From Taiwanofungus camphoratus (lineage: Eukaryota; Basidiomycota; Agaricomycetes; Polyporales; Taiwanofungaceae): a DNA stretch of 64,000 nt. This document shows positions 22,171-33,770 of this stretch, piece by piece. The stretch covers positions 992,001 through 1,056,000 of the forward strand of contig CP021220.1 of NCBI GenBank assembly GCA_003999685.1, written 5' to 3'. The notes under the pieces are model-generated. The model made no database searches. It saw nothing but the letters and a program-made list of their open reading frames with translations, and was not told where the DNA came from. The position numbers and the translations under genes were made by a program. Position 1 is the first letter of the stretch, and each line of letters opens with the position of its first letter.

Positions 22171-25100
22171 TCAGTCGTCACGGTCCGCCCTCCGGCGGCT
22201 GAGGCTGAACCGGGAGGGCGACCCGAGGGTGCGCTCGACCGACTGGAACGACGAGCGCGACCGCGCGGGGCTGCTGCTCTCGGGGTCGAACTCCAGCCGC
22301 AGCCGCAGGCGGCCCTGGCCCTCGCGCAGCTCCGCAAAGACCTCCGCGGACGCGACGCCGCCGCCCGCGTGCAGGTGGCGCCAGAGCTAGATGCGGGGAC
22401 AAGGGACACAATCGAGGTCAGCACACGCAGCACGATCCGCAGACGCAAAAAAACACAGCACGCACGTCGATCTCCGCGGAGCCGAGCAGCCGGTCCTTGC
22501 CCAGCGTCTTGTGGTCGTACACCCACGCGAACATCTTTGGCTGCGTCGCGGGCGCCGCCGAGAACGAGAACGACTCGTTCCTGTGCACACCGCGCGTCGG
22601 CACATCAGTATCAGGAATATATCGCGCGCAAGGGGACGGGGGGACGGGCAGACGGACTGACCATTCGGGCGCGGCGGTCTTGGACGCGTGCCGCGTCTTG
22701 TGCTCGCGGTCCCCGACGCGCACGACGACGTACGGCTTCGCGTCGCCCGCGGATAGGTCCTTCGCGTCCATGACGACGACGCGCAGCGTCCCGGGGCCCT
22801 CTTGGCCGAGGCCCGGCGCGGGACCGGCCCCGTTCGCGGAGGGCAGCGAGGGGAAGACCGCCCCCTCCGCGCCCGCAGTCGCCGACGCACTCAGCGCGCC
22901 GACGGGCTGCGACGCCTGGCCCGCGGGCACGCTAGCGACAGACGCGCGGTCCTCCTCATCGAACATGCCCGCGCCCGCGTCCTCGTGCGCGTGCCCCTCC
23001 CCATGGCCGCTGCCGCGCCTGAACACGCCGGTCACGCCGTGTATGACGCCGCGCCCCGCGCCGACGGGGATGTGGCCGATCTGCGTCATCGCGCGGCCCG
23101 CAGAGGAGAACGTGGACGTGTTCTTGCGCGTCTTGGCGATGATCTCGGGCTGGAAGAGCAGCCGCACGCGCACCGCGCCCTTCTCGCCGTGCTTCGGCGA
23201 GGACAGCGCGATGGCGCGCTCGCTCGCCTGGAACGGCTCCAGATCCGCGAGCGCGATGCGTCCCGCGCCGAGGCTCTTGGCCTGCTCGATCTGGTTCCAG
23301 TCGAACACCTCGAGCGCAAAGTCCGCGGCGACGCGCGAGGGCTGCGGGACGTGTCAGCAGGGGCTCGGGGGGGACATGGGTGAAACGCGCACTGACCACC
23401 TGCACGAGAAAGTACTCGTTCCATTCTGGGTCGAGTGTCTTCTTCTTGGTCTGGGACTTGTAGACCTTTTGCCCGTTGAGCTGGAAGACGACGAAGGGAT
23501 CCGATTTGCCTGTGCAGTGTCAGACACGGCAGTCACCCCGCGAGCGTCATGTACACACCTCCTCTGTCGACACCTTGTATACCGTGGCCGTCTAAAAGGT
23601 CCACACGAAGCGTGCCCTGATCTGTCGCAGCTGTCAATCAGCCTGGCACCGATGTTAGCGCGGGCGACGCACTGTTGATGCTCTCCCTGGCCTCCAACGT
23701 GATCGGGACGGGTACGTAGCGGGCCTCGAGCGAGACTATCGACTTTTTCTCTTCATCGTCCTTGTGCAGAAGGGTGAACTGAGACGGGCCGTCCTGGAAC
23801 AGCAAGGGCGTGAGCACGGTGATGTCAGAGGGGACACGAGGGCGTACCAAGGTCTGCTGCAAAAAGGGCTTGGCGTCGCCCTTCCACTCTGCGATGATTT
23901 CGTCCTTGTCGCCCTCGTCTGCCTGGTTGAGGCGGAGCCAGACGCGGCCAAAGTCGAGCTCCTTGATGAAGCCCTCGCCGATGTACTGCCAGTGTGCGGT
24001 GGTGCTGCGAGGCCTGATGGTGCTGAACGCGGGCCAGTAGGCGTCGTCGAGCAGGACCTCGAGACGGGCCTTTTTGTGGAGGCGCCCGGAAAGCACGTTG
24101 CAGATGAGCACGCCGGATTCTGGGAAGGGGGGGGGGGGGTGAGGGCTGTGCGGATGGGAGCGTGTTATGGACTCACGGTACGAGAGAAGCTCTTCCTTGC
24201 TCATTTCGCGGGCTTGCTCCTCGGGGGGCTGCTCCTGCTGGTCCTTGTCCTTGCCAGCATCGGCAGCATCAGGCGTGCCGGTCTTGTGGTGGCCGTTCTG
24301 GTCGACCTTTTCGGTGATGCCGAGAGGCTCGGACACGGTGGGGCCCTCTGCGAGGAAGTGCGCCTCACGCCCTAGGGAGGAGGTGGAGGAGGTGTCGTCG
24401 ACGACGTCGCCGTCGCTGTCGCCTGTGGCGTGTGCAGCGGCGCGCTCGAGCTCGCTGGGTGCGGTGTCAAAGGTGGGGCGCTTGATGGCGACGGCGGGGA
24501 CGAAGAGGGCCTCGTAGTGGAGCTGGCCCTTGTACGAGCCGTTGCTCTGCCTGATGGGCTCGGCGGCGGCCTTCCTGCCGGTGGACGCGTGGAGAAAGTC
24601 GCCGGCAGAGGGCTGGGCGAGGTCGGAGAGCTTGAGTTCGACGTAGCCGAGGGAGCGGTCCTGGGGGAGGCGTGTCAGCGAGGGCAGGGAAGAGTCCGGG
24701 TATGGGCATATTGACCTTTGTGAGATGCTGGTAGTCCATGCACTCGAGCACCATCGTCTGTCGCGCGTAGATCAGCAGCTGTCACGCGACCGGCATGACG
24801 TGCACGACGCACCTCCTTCAGCGAGTGCACTGCACGCACGCACACACACATCAGCAACACGCGCATGACGTCACTCACACTGTGCACTCACCAGGCACGT
24901 AGACGATCTGGTCCCATTGCGGATGGAGGTCTGTGCACACACAGCGTCAGCACAGCACGGCGGCGTCAGCACAGACCACTCGCTGTTGTTGACCACCTCG
25001 GTGCGGCCCTGGGTCACGTTGTTGATCTGCACCCGCACATACGGATCGCTCTGTCCGTGTCAGTCAGCGTCTGCCCGCGGCTTCCATAAGACGTCACCCG

Positions 25101-27700
25101 CACCTTCCCTCCCAGTGCCGCTTCGACGTTCCTGCGGTCGGTGGTCAGCGCTGCCCATAAATACGACACACGGCTGCCCTCACTTGACGTCCGACGCCCG
25201 CTGCAGCCACAGCCGCACCACCCCAATCGGCGCCTCGTACTGCCCCGCCCCGTGCACGCTCCCCGCCATGCTCAGCGGCTTCCACTCTGCGCTCATCCTC
25301 ATCTTCCCGCTCCGGCAGTGGCTCAGCGCCCACCAGTCCCGCCCCGCCTCCCTCTTCGCCTTCACCAGGTCCTCCACCCGCATGCTCACGTACCCCACCA
25401 CCGGGTCCTTCAGGAAGTCCCGGTCGTCCACCACCTCCACCGCGACAACAGACGTCCCCTTGTCCGTGCACAGAAACTCGGTGCTCGACTCCCACACCGG
25501 GTTGTTCGTGTGCTTCACCCGCTTGCTCGTGTGGATCGCCCGCTCCTCCGACCCCACATGCACCCGGCAGAACGGGTTCAGCTCCCCCGAAGACGACTTG
25601 GTGTGGTCCAGGTCTTTCGCCTGGTGCAGCGTCAGCCGCACAATCCCCACCTCTGCTCAGAAAATCGCAATGTCAGTCGTCGTCAGTCCCCAGCACATCA
25701 AAGCCGCAACCCACTCGTATCCGGCATCTCCTCCTTCCCTCCCTGGTCCACCTGCGGCTTCAGCACAGGGTAGAACGTCACGTCAAACCGCATCATCCCC
25801 CGCTCCTTTCCGTCCTTCAACACCGGCGCCTCCACCCCTTCATATGTCGCATCCTCACGCAACTGCGCCAGCTCAAAGCTCGCGCTCCCAAGGTCCGTGT
25901 TCTTCCGGTGCTCGTTGAAATCAAGCACGTTCAGTATAAGAGACTCCGTCAGCGAGTTCACTAGCAGGAACTTGGTCTCCATCCACGTCGGGTTGATCCT
26001 GCAGCACAAACTCGTCATCTACGACCACCCTAAAAGGCCAGAGAACATACGTGTCGTGCTTGTACTTTGTCCTCGCCAGCTCTGCCCGGTTGTTGATGCT
26101 CAGACTCACAAACGGATCGGGCGTGCCCCCACCAATCTTGGTGCCCTTGAGACCGCGCGCCGATTGGATGGTGACCTGCAGGACACCTATCGCGGTATCA
26201 AGCGGCTCGCCAGACAGAAGCTGCTCGAGGTCCAGCGTAAACACGTTCGGGTCGTACATCATAGGGCCCAATGTGCTGTGGACCATGTCACGGATGAACG
26301 CTGACAGGCCAGGAATCTGACAACGCGTGTCAGCATAATGGAGCCAAAGCGGTCCGTCCACTCACAAAACCAATATCGAACCCAAAAGTCTCGCCACCAA
26401 TCGGCTTCAGGACCCAGTCAAAGACCGGCTTCTCCATGAAGGACAGGTCCACCAGCTGCACATGCGGGAACGTGGTCATCAGCTTCATGCGCACCCTCAA
26501 GAGGCCCGAAAAGGTGACGTCCTCGAGCAAGATCGGGATCGTCGCGCTCGCCACGCCCTTGCCCACCCGGACCGACAGCACGATCTTCGGGTTGACCTTG
26601 TCCGCCTTTTGCTTGTCCGTCATCTCGGACACGTCGTTGGGCGTGAACGAGATGGCCCAGTCCATCAGCACGACGTCGTCCGCCGTCCTCGGCGACGTCT
26701 TCACCTTGTCGATCCGCAGCGCCTTCGTGCCGAGCGTGAACGTGCTCAGGCGCAGCGACTCGAGGAAGGACGGGCAGTTGGTGCTCAGGGTCTGGTCGAC
26801 GGACGCGATGATGGTCTGCGAGAGCACGGGCTCGTAGATGAGCCAGAAGCGGTCCAGGAAGTTGTTGATCCAGTCCGCAGACTCGAACTCGGTGTCGAGG
26901 CGCGTCTTGACGAGCTCGCGCTGGATGTCGTCGCGCGCCCGCCGCCGCACGCGCTCCATGGACGTCGTGTAGTACGTGTTGCAGAACGCGAGCAGGATGA
27001 AGAGCCATCCCCACCCGAACCCGAAGCGCGTGAGGAAGTGCGCCAGGACGACGGCCTGCGCGCAGTCAGCGGGCCGCATGGCATCGTCGAGCAGAGGCGG
27101 ACACTCACCACCACTATGACGGCTGCGTTGTGGTACCACTCGCCGTAGAGCTGTTCGCTCAGGAAGGCCGCGAGGACGTGTCTGTCCTTCTCTTCGCCCT
27201 CGAGCTTGGTCGGCGCGTCGAGCCCTCCTACCGCACGCCACCCGACCTTGTACCAGTGGGGGATGGCGGGAGCAGGGGTGGAAGACAGCGCACCAGGAGC
27301 CCCTGACTCTGTTGGCGGGGCCTCCGCGGCTGACTGCTCAGCGTGAGCCGGCTCGTGTTGTGCGGGCATCTTGTCGACGTCCTCGACGGTGATGGTGGGG
27401 ACGATGTGGCTGTTGCCGGTGTCGACTGCGACCTCTGTGGGACCCTCAGGCGCTGTTCAGGGCTGCGCACGAGCCGAGCATGGACGTACCGTGGGCGCCG
27501 GCGCCGGCGCCTGCGTCGTCGCGCGCAGGGTTCAGTTTGTCTTTGTGCGCCCCGGCCGCGGCCGCCTTTTCGTGCGGTGGGGCGGCAGGGTCGAAGGTGT
27601 GCACGGGCACGCGGTGCTTTGCGGCGTCCCGGCTGACGATGCCGTTGACCTGCGCCTGCGCCTGCACGGCGGGCGGTGGCTCGGCGCTGTTCGTCGCCAT
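22171..27700 (-). CDS. Tricalbin-like SMP and multi-C2 membrane-contact protein
   Basis: ER-anchored lipid-transfer and tethering protein of ER-plasma membrane contacts (yeast TCB1-3, animal E-Syt family). Starts MATNSAEPPPAVQAQAQ. Order: disordered Ala/Pro-rich N-terminus; hydrophobic hairpin VLAHFLTRFGFGWGWLFILLAF; SMP domain from about SADWINNFLDRFWLIYEPVLSQ to GGETFGFDIGF; then C2 domains beginning near GVLQVTIQSARGLKG, GIVRLTLHQAKDLDH, GVVRLWLQRASDVK, GVLICNVLSGRLHKKARLEV, a further one with GKSDPFVVFQLNG, and a last one LRVVVMDAKDLSAGDAKPYV. The stop is at 22171 after SLSRRRADRDD. Several C2 domains keep Asp residues of calcium loops (TPDPFV, KSDPYV); the fourth and last look degenerate there. 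There are many short introns, one with a run of 13 C in its acceptor tract. The gene is strikingly GC-rich. About 1,450-1,500 residues. Confidence 0.93.
24127..24139. repeat. Homopolymer run of 13 G (C on the coding strand)
   Basis: Thirteen consecutive G on the plus strand, read as C13 followed by TTCCCAG on the coding strand of the tricalbin gene. It sits just before an exon (…Q|SGVLICNVL), so it forms most of that intron's polypyrimidine tract. A run of this length is prone to length change. Confidence 0.9.
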
Positions 27701-28431
27701 AGGAGAGCAGAGGGCGGGGGGTGTGTGTGTATGTGTGGGGGGGGTTACAGAGCGGGGGTATCTGGGCAGAACGAGCGTAGCGGAAAGGAGGAGGCGAGTA
27801 GTGCGTGTGTATGTCTGTGCAGGGATGCACTAAAGTATGAAGAAACTGGAGCGGGCCTCGCAGCGTTGTTCGATGACGTGCAAGTGGTCACGGCCCCGGA
27901 CCCCGGAACCGCAGCCAGAATTAGCATTAGGCTGGCTGTTGGCTAGCCGGCAACTCAATTTGGTGTCCGCTCAGTAGCCCAAACCTGAACGTTTGAACTC
28001 CCAAGTGCGCTCGTCAACGGTCAGTGCGTCCCCATCCGAATCCTTCGTGGGGGGGGGTCGCTCTGCCCACGAGTGTACTCTCTATGTACCAGCTTATCGT
28101 TGAAGCCACGGCACCTGTGGGATATCCAGAGGCTCTGCTGCAGCACTGCGGCCGCGACCTGGAGACTGGCATCTGTATCGCTTGTGCCAGTGATCGTGGG
28201 GTCTTTCAACCGGGGCGCTTCTGGCAGCTGGTTGGGGTAGCAAGCTTTCGTGCGCAGGCGGCAGCTTGCACGGTTGTGCAGTGGTGCGGCGGAAATGACG
28301 AGAAGGCGCTGTAGCTTTTTGGCTTGCGGTAGCCGCCGCAGCACGCTCCTTGCTGCAGCTCGGTTCCTCTCCTCGAAATTTCTCGACTACTTAGAGAACG
28401 CTGAAGCGACGGATGCTGTCTACTAATCATG

Positions 28432-28460
28432 ATTATTATTACTACTATCATCATCATCAC
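28432..28460. repeat. Trinucleotide microsatellite
   Basis: A short array of (ATT)n, (ACT)n and (ATC)n units in intergenic DNA. It is an ordinary simple repeat, possibly useful as a marker. Confidence 0.8.
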
Positions 28461-29129
28461 GCCCGTCCATTCAGGCTGGCTTGTTACTCGGCCGGATGAC
28501 TGGAGCGTCGGGCGTGAAGCCTGCCTTGTCCGCCTCGTGCGCCGGTAGCCTGTTATTTCCCATGCCAGCCGCGTTTTGCTGGTTCTGGTTCTCGAGGGGA
28601 CGTCGCGTCCCCTGGCCGAGCAGGCGTGTGTGCACAGTGTGACCTCCAGCCCTCCAGGAGTCAGGTGCGTCGTTTCTCCGGACAGATATCCGGAGTTTGT
28701 GGAGGTCGAGGTAGTTAGTGTATTGGAGCGATCGCAGGGCAGGTTTGCATCTATGACGCCCTGTTGGCCCCACCGTGTCCTAGGAATGGCCCTTGGAGCA
28801 GCACCGCAAACGCACAGTTGAGAGTTTGCGCCGTCACCTCGTCAGAGCGCGCCCCGGTGACTGCTAACGGCGAGTGTTTCGTGATGGCTGGCTAGATCAG
28901 CACCGAGTTGATTGGGTAGTGCCGAGAGGAGCGACGGTCATGCCGCTGCAGGTGAATATGGATTGGCACAGGCTCCCCCGAACCTACTATATCACTGCTG
29001 CTGTATACTTATCGCGATATGTAACGGTCTGGACTTCTTGTATTCACGTTGCAAACGACTTTGTATCGACATGAATGTCTCCGTCTATGACTCGGAATGC
29101 TTGTAGGTTATAGCGTAGTGGGAAAGGAA

Positions 29130-29207
29130 AGTCGCCCGTCGATCATACGTAAACGCCTCGGCACGCGTAAGGCAAGTGGAAAGGTTGCAGCGGACAGTCG
29201 CCCGTCG
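29130..29207. promoter_or_regulatory. Direct repeat of a 12-mer upstream of UGO1
   Basis: AGTCGCCCGTCG occurs at 29130-29141 and again at 29196-29207, 66 bp apart, with similar bases following (ATCATACG and TTGATCAC). An ACGCGT lies between at 29163-29168. The copies lie about 180 and 110 bp upstream of the UGO1 ATG, a plausible place for a factor-binding site. No factor is known to me for this word. Confidence 0.35.
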
Positions 29208-29311
29208 TTGATCACAAGCCACTTACAATCTTCACTTGGTCAACGCCATCAACGTTGCCTTTTCAAAGTATCGTCTGAAGCGCGGAAAGCATTGGTGCGA
29301 ATGTTTGCAAG

Positions 29312-30940
29312 ATGAGCTCTCCGCCGTCGTCGCTGCGTGACCTCTACGCGACCCCCCCTAACACATGGTCCTTCATCCCGCCGCCTCCCCCCAATTCCTC
29401 TGACAGCTCGACGGCTTTCTTCTCACCGGCGTCCTCCTCCTCCTCATCTGCCCCGTCGTACCAATGGTCTACGCGTACCAGGCAGAATACGCTATTTGAC
29501 CTAGATGCCTCTTTGGCCGACGACTCTGGTGTCAATGTCAAACTTGTCATCAAGGGCCTGTTGGCCCAGGCGTTCCTGCAATACACGACCACGGCGCTGG
29601 TCATGCCATGGGATGTCGGAAAGATGCTATTGCAGGTCCAGTGGGTTCCTCGGGACACGGGCGAAGTGGTGCACGGTGCGGTGTTAACGACAGACATCGT
29701 GGAAGAGGAGGAAGAGGTTCGTCATTCCAATCGCCATCTGAAATACTCAGGTTTCCTTGGTTGATCAGAAGACATGACTTGTGTGCGTTACAGCTGAGCG
29801 ACTCGTCGAACGAGAACGACTCGTATTTTGCAGATCCTAGCACCCTCGAGTCGAGCCCGTTGCCTGCTCCGCGCTTGGCTGACGAGCACGGGTACGTTGT
29901 GAGACAATCTGTCCTGGAGGAGGGCACTATACCGGAGTATGTGATGCCCATCGGCAGTGCGGACGGTACATGGGGCATGGTCAAACAGCTAGGCCGATTC
30001 CGGGCAGAGGGTTGGCTTTCGCTCTGGAAAGGTAGTTCAAAGCTCCATTCGCAGCGCCGCATAGGTCTAACATCAGTGCTATGCTGCAGGCTTGTTGACA
30101 TCAGCAGTGACCGATGCGCTGTTCTCCGGTCTCCAGCCTGTCTGCCTTAGCGTGGTCCAATCCGCACTCCCTCCCATCCTCCCATCCCTCTCAGCCACTA
30201 GCCGACCACTGCTCCTCCCAGTCGCATCGTACGTGCTCACCAGCTTCCTGCTGTCCCCCCTCGACCTCGTACGAACCCGCCTTGTCGTCCAGTCTTCCCT
30301 CCCCCGCCACCGCACATACTCGGGGCCCATCGACGCGCTCCGCCAGATCCTCACGCACGAGGGCGGGCTCAAGGGCGTGTACCTCCACCCGCACCTCCTC
30401 ATCCCCACCCTCCTCGACTGCACGCTGCGCTCGGTCGTGCCGCTCACCCTCCCCGGGCTCGTCGCGTCCTACCTCGGCTTCGGCGTCCGGCTCACGCCCG
30501 AGACGCACCCGCTGCTTTGGAACGTGGCCGAGCTCGTAGGGAGCTGCGCGGGCCTGCTTATCACCCTCCCGTTCGAGACGGTGCGGCGGAGGCTGCAGGT
30601 GCAGGTGCGCGGGACGGCGAAGCCCCTCAAAGCGTGCGTCGAGCTCCGGCCCGCGCCTTACAATGGCGTCGTCGACGCGTTCTGGCATATTCTTACAGAG
30701 GAGAGGTCTGATTTGCCCCTGAGGCATGTGAGGCGGAGACGGAGGAGTGTGAGTGCGAAGGGCAAGGCCAGAGAGGGGCAGCTAGAGGAGGACATTGAGG
30801 AGGGCGGAAGCTGGCTGAGGAATACCGGTATCGGGCAGCTATATCGCGGACTGGGTATAAGGCTGGCAGCGAGCGCAGCAGTGTTCGTGCTTTCTCTGTT
30901 GGGTGGAGATGAGCCAGATGCAGGTTGGGCAGAGTTATGA
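29312..30940 (+). CDS. UGO1-like mitochondrial carrier-fold outer-membrane protein
   Basis: UGO1 is a degenerate carrier-family protein of the mitochondrial outer membrane that links FZO1 and MGM1 in mitochondrial fusion. The start MSSPPSSLRDLYATPPNTWS matches the usual fungal UGO1 N-terminus. Features in order: Ser/Pro-rich leader; a hydrophobic segment with the degenerate motif VMPWDVGKMLLQVQWVP; GRFRAEGWLSLWKG, split by an intron, then LLTSAVTDALFSGLQP; the carrier-type motif SPLDLVRTRLVVQSS; YSGPIDALRQILTHEGGLKG; and TLPFETVRRRLQVQVRG, with a final GQLYRGLGIRLAASAAVF. Two introns interrupt the 5' half (about 29716-29793 and 30032-30090). It is convergent with the Myb gene. Carrier-type membership is sure; the UGO1 assignment is strong. 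Confidence 0.85.
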
Positions 30941-31408
30941 GCCTTCTTGATAGGACGCTTTTTCTGGAATTAGCTACGCTTACTCCTAGCCACACAACTC
31001 AGCAGCATATAATCATATATCGTAATGACAACATGAAAATCTAACTACACTCATGGCCTTTGGATAACCCCAAGCCTCCAGCGGATGAAATTGCACTAGA
31101 GCATGGCCTGACATTAGCAACATGGAGTAGCCGAAGGGACTACAGTCAAGGGGAACCGCAGAGAAAAACTGCACCAACAGATGGGTATTCGTGTCCGAAG
31201 GCATGAGCGCATGTGGTTTACGCACTGCGACATGGCAAGTATGTCGCATGCCATGGGCGTAGGTCGGTGAGAACAGCCATCGACAAGGACTGAAATTGGA
31301 ATCCGCAAAACAAATTCTAGGTGGATTCCATCTTGTCTCAACAGTTGAACTGACTATCGTCGCCTGTTGATATCACAAGGTCTGCCTGATCACGCCTCCA
31401 ACAGGGAG
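30941..31408. other. Convergent 3' region between UGO1 and the Myb gene
   Basis: 468 bp between facing stop codons. Short open frames only; no gene, repeat or RNA feature seen. Confidence 0.6.
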
Positions 31409-33578
31409 TTACCCAGCACCGACAGTCTTCGTCCGCAACTTTTCGGCCATTTTACGTGCTAACGCAGGAGGCACTACGTCAAGTTGTGCCGGTAAATTCT
31501 GCGGATGGCCCTAACAACGACGGTCTATTCCTTGGTGAGAACCGTGCACTTGTGGAACGACGTACGTGTAATAGATGATATCGCAGACCACTGAGTTGTT
31601 TGTATTGATTGAGACATTGTGGGTGCGGGCAGGCGAACGTTTTCTTAGCCTTGACCACGGTACCTTGCTGCTCATCAGATGTCCCCGAGGTGACGGCACC
31701 GTCAGCCGGGACGGGTGGATTATTGGATAATGCTTGCTGAAAGTGAACCTTGGAACTAATTAAGTGGCGGAGTGGACAAATCAGTCAGGCTACATTTCGA
31801 GAAGAACGGACACGAGGCTTACACTTGCAAATGATATTGCAAACCATTAATGCTCTGTTCCTGGGATTAGTCTTCTAGACCGTTCCAGGCTTAACGCTTA
31901 CTGACCTTCCAACTCCTGTCACAGCCCGCTAATCCACATCTGAACGGTGCACTACCACCGAGATCGTTTGGATGTTCCGTCTTATTGTGATCCGATAATT
32001 CCCTGGACGTTGCAAAACGAGCGCTACTTATGGTACCGTCTGCGGGCCAGCAGCTTGGATGACCACACACGTAGGCCAATATAGTAGAGCTAGGAAATAA
32101 GGCAATAGGTCATTGTTGCTAGGCAGAGCTTCATCATGTCACTTACTCTGAGGCAACCAACAAGTCTGAAGATAGACGTGGAGGGGTTTTGTGAAGGCTG
32201 GTGCGCGTCCGCTGAACTACAGTTCTATTTGCCCTCGCCTTCTCAGCAGCTGTTCGGTAATAGCTCCTGGGCTGTCTAGACATCTCATCGCTGGACGGTT
32301 GATCGCCTTCAACGGTAGGAACAGCTGTCCTTGGAGATTCAGGCAAAGGATCGGTCTCCGTCGCAACAACCGATGATGATGTGGGCTCAGTGTTGCTCAT
32401 TTCAATCTGAGAAACATCCTCGCTCCGCTGAGTATTGGCCGTATCGTTAGCCGTATGGATAGGATCGCGAGTAGCTTGATTGAAGTTGGGGTTCACGGTA
32501 CCGCTGTCTGTCACAAACGTCTCGTTCCTGCGGTCGTATGCGGCATCACGGCCTTCAGACATTGACAAAATTGCGTCGATGCTAATTACTTCCTGATCCG
32601 ATGGATACTGAGGGATATAGTAATCGCGTGACAGTTGAGATTGTGCAAGCTGAGAGCTCGACATAGCAAAAGTCAAGGGAAAGGCCGAATACTGGAAAGG
32701 CGGCGATGACTGGGTATGGATACCGTCGTTGCCCAGGCTAGTCGACGTAGTTGAGGCATAATCTGTCGCTATGAATGGAGGATTCTCGGGATGGAAACCG
32801 GAACGATGTGGCAAATTGCTGCTAATATCTGCTGCAGAAGACGAGTATTGTGAAGTAGAAGGATTCCACACTTGCACGGAACCAGCGTCTGCATGCAAGT
32901 CCCGTTGGACATGATGCGACTCTGGATAGTGTTGCCCATCATTCACGACTGAGGACGTAGCCTTTGAAGCGCCCTCGCGATCGATAGAAGCTTTCTTCCT
33001 CTCTAGCATCCTCCATCTAAAACGACACAGTATATGAGAACACTCAAGATGAGAAAATACAGTGACAAACGAGCCTGTTCCGGCATGCTAATCCACTGCG
33101 TTTGAGTGCCTGGCCTACCTGGCCCCATTTCCCTCCCAGTCGCCCGTACACTTCCATGAGCAACGCATCTTCATCTGGTGTCCATTCATCTCGCTTGAGA
33201 GACGGATCCAAAGCCTCTCGGTAGCGCTTGGAGCAGGCATCATCCGTCCTTCCAGGAATGTGTCGTGCAATAACAGCCCATTTGGTGTGGTGGATTGCAT
33301 ATAATGATAGCAGAACTCGATCTTCTTCTGCGGTCCACGCAGATTTTTTGATCGACGGCGACAAAGAATGAAGCCAACGCTGCAACAGCCAATAATTAGA
33401 GCAGAACCTCGGCATCCAATGGTTCATTTTGTACCTTTCTACAAGCTTTGTTGGTACGACCAGGAATAGAGAGAGCAATGGTCTTCCAGTTATCAGTTTC
33501 GCCGTGCACGGCCACCGCCTGTATGAGTAGATTATCTTCCTCTGGAGTCCATGGTTTCCCGACAGCTCTCTCGCTCAT
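31409..33578 (-). CDS. Three-repeat Myb transcription factor with C-terminal C2H2 zinc fingers
   Basis: DNA-binding regulator. From MSERAVGKPWTPEEDNLL there are three consecutive Myb/SANT repeats with the spaced Trp pattern: KPWTPEEDNLL...NWKTIALSIPGRTNKACRKRW; SAWTAEEDRVL...KWAVIARHIPGRTDDACSKRY; and DEWTPDEDALL...KWGQVGQALKRSGLACRNRW. A Ser/Thr-rich linker of about 270 residues follows. Then come a His/Cys cluster YVCGHPSC...HNKTEH, a C2H2 finger FRCGLAGCDRSWKSINGLQY continued across an intron by HLQVSKVHFQQALS, and another finger FACPHPQC...LSGLRYHLLH. The end is GHPQNLPAQLD...RTKTVGAG. The exon join at HLQV|SKVHF restores the second His, so the finger is intact. Targets are unknown; divergent from PRP17 at 192 bp. 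Confidence 0.88.
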
Positions 33579-33770
33579 TAGCAGACCCGCATAGAATACG
33601 TCCAGTCAGAGCAATCAGGCGTTGACAATCAAGTATTAAAAGACGGGTCACATATAGGTCAATATGATGCTTGGGTGTGATTCAGATTCTTTACATGCCT
33701 CCTTACTTACATCTTACATAGACGGTTGGTTACGTAAACATAGCAATCCACTTCTTTCCTGCTTGCAGTC

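Larger units (their letters stand above)
27701..29311. other. Divergent intergenic region between tricalbin and UGO1
   Basis: 1.6 kb with no gene I can support; open frames of 60-100 codons occur on both strands but have random-looking composition. Contents seen: a GT-rich tract just upstream of the tricalbin ATG (27719-27737) followed by G8; a run of nine G at 28049-28057; a trinucleotide microsatellite (ATT/ACT/ATC units) at 28432-28460; one ACGCGT at 29163-29168; and a repeated 12-mer near UGO1, listed separately. Confidence 0.6.

Noticed and set aside
22497-23678. A 393-codon plus-strand open frame
   Set aside because: It lies antisense to the C2-domain exons of the tricalbin gene, whose reading is well supported; it is a shadow caused by high GC.
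29163-29168. MBF control of UGO1 from a single ACGCGT
   Set aside because: A single hexamer is expected by chance about once per few kilobases; without clustering it is not evidence. The same applies to the ACGCGT at 48374-48379.
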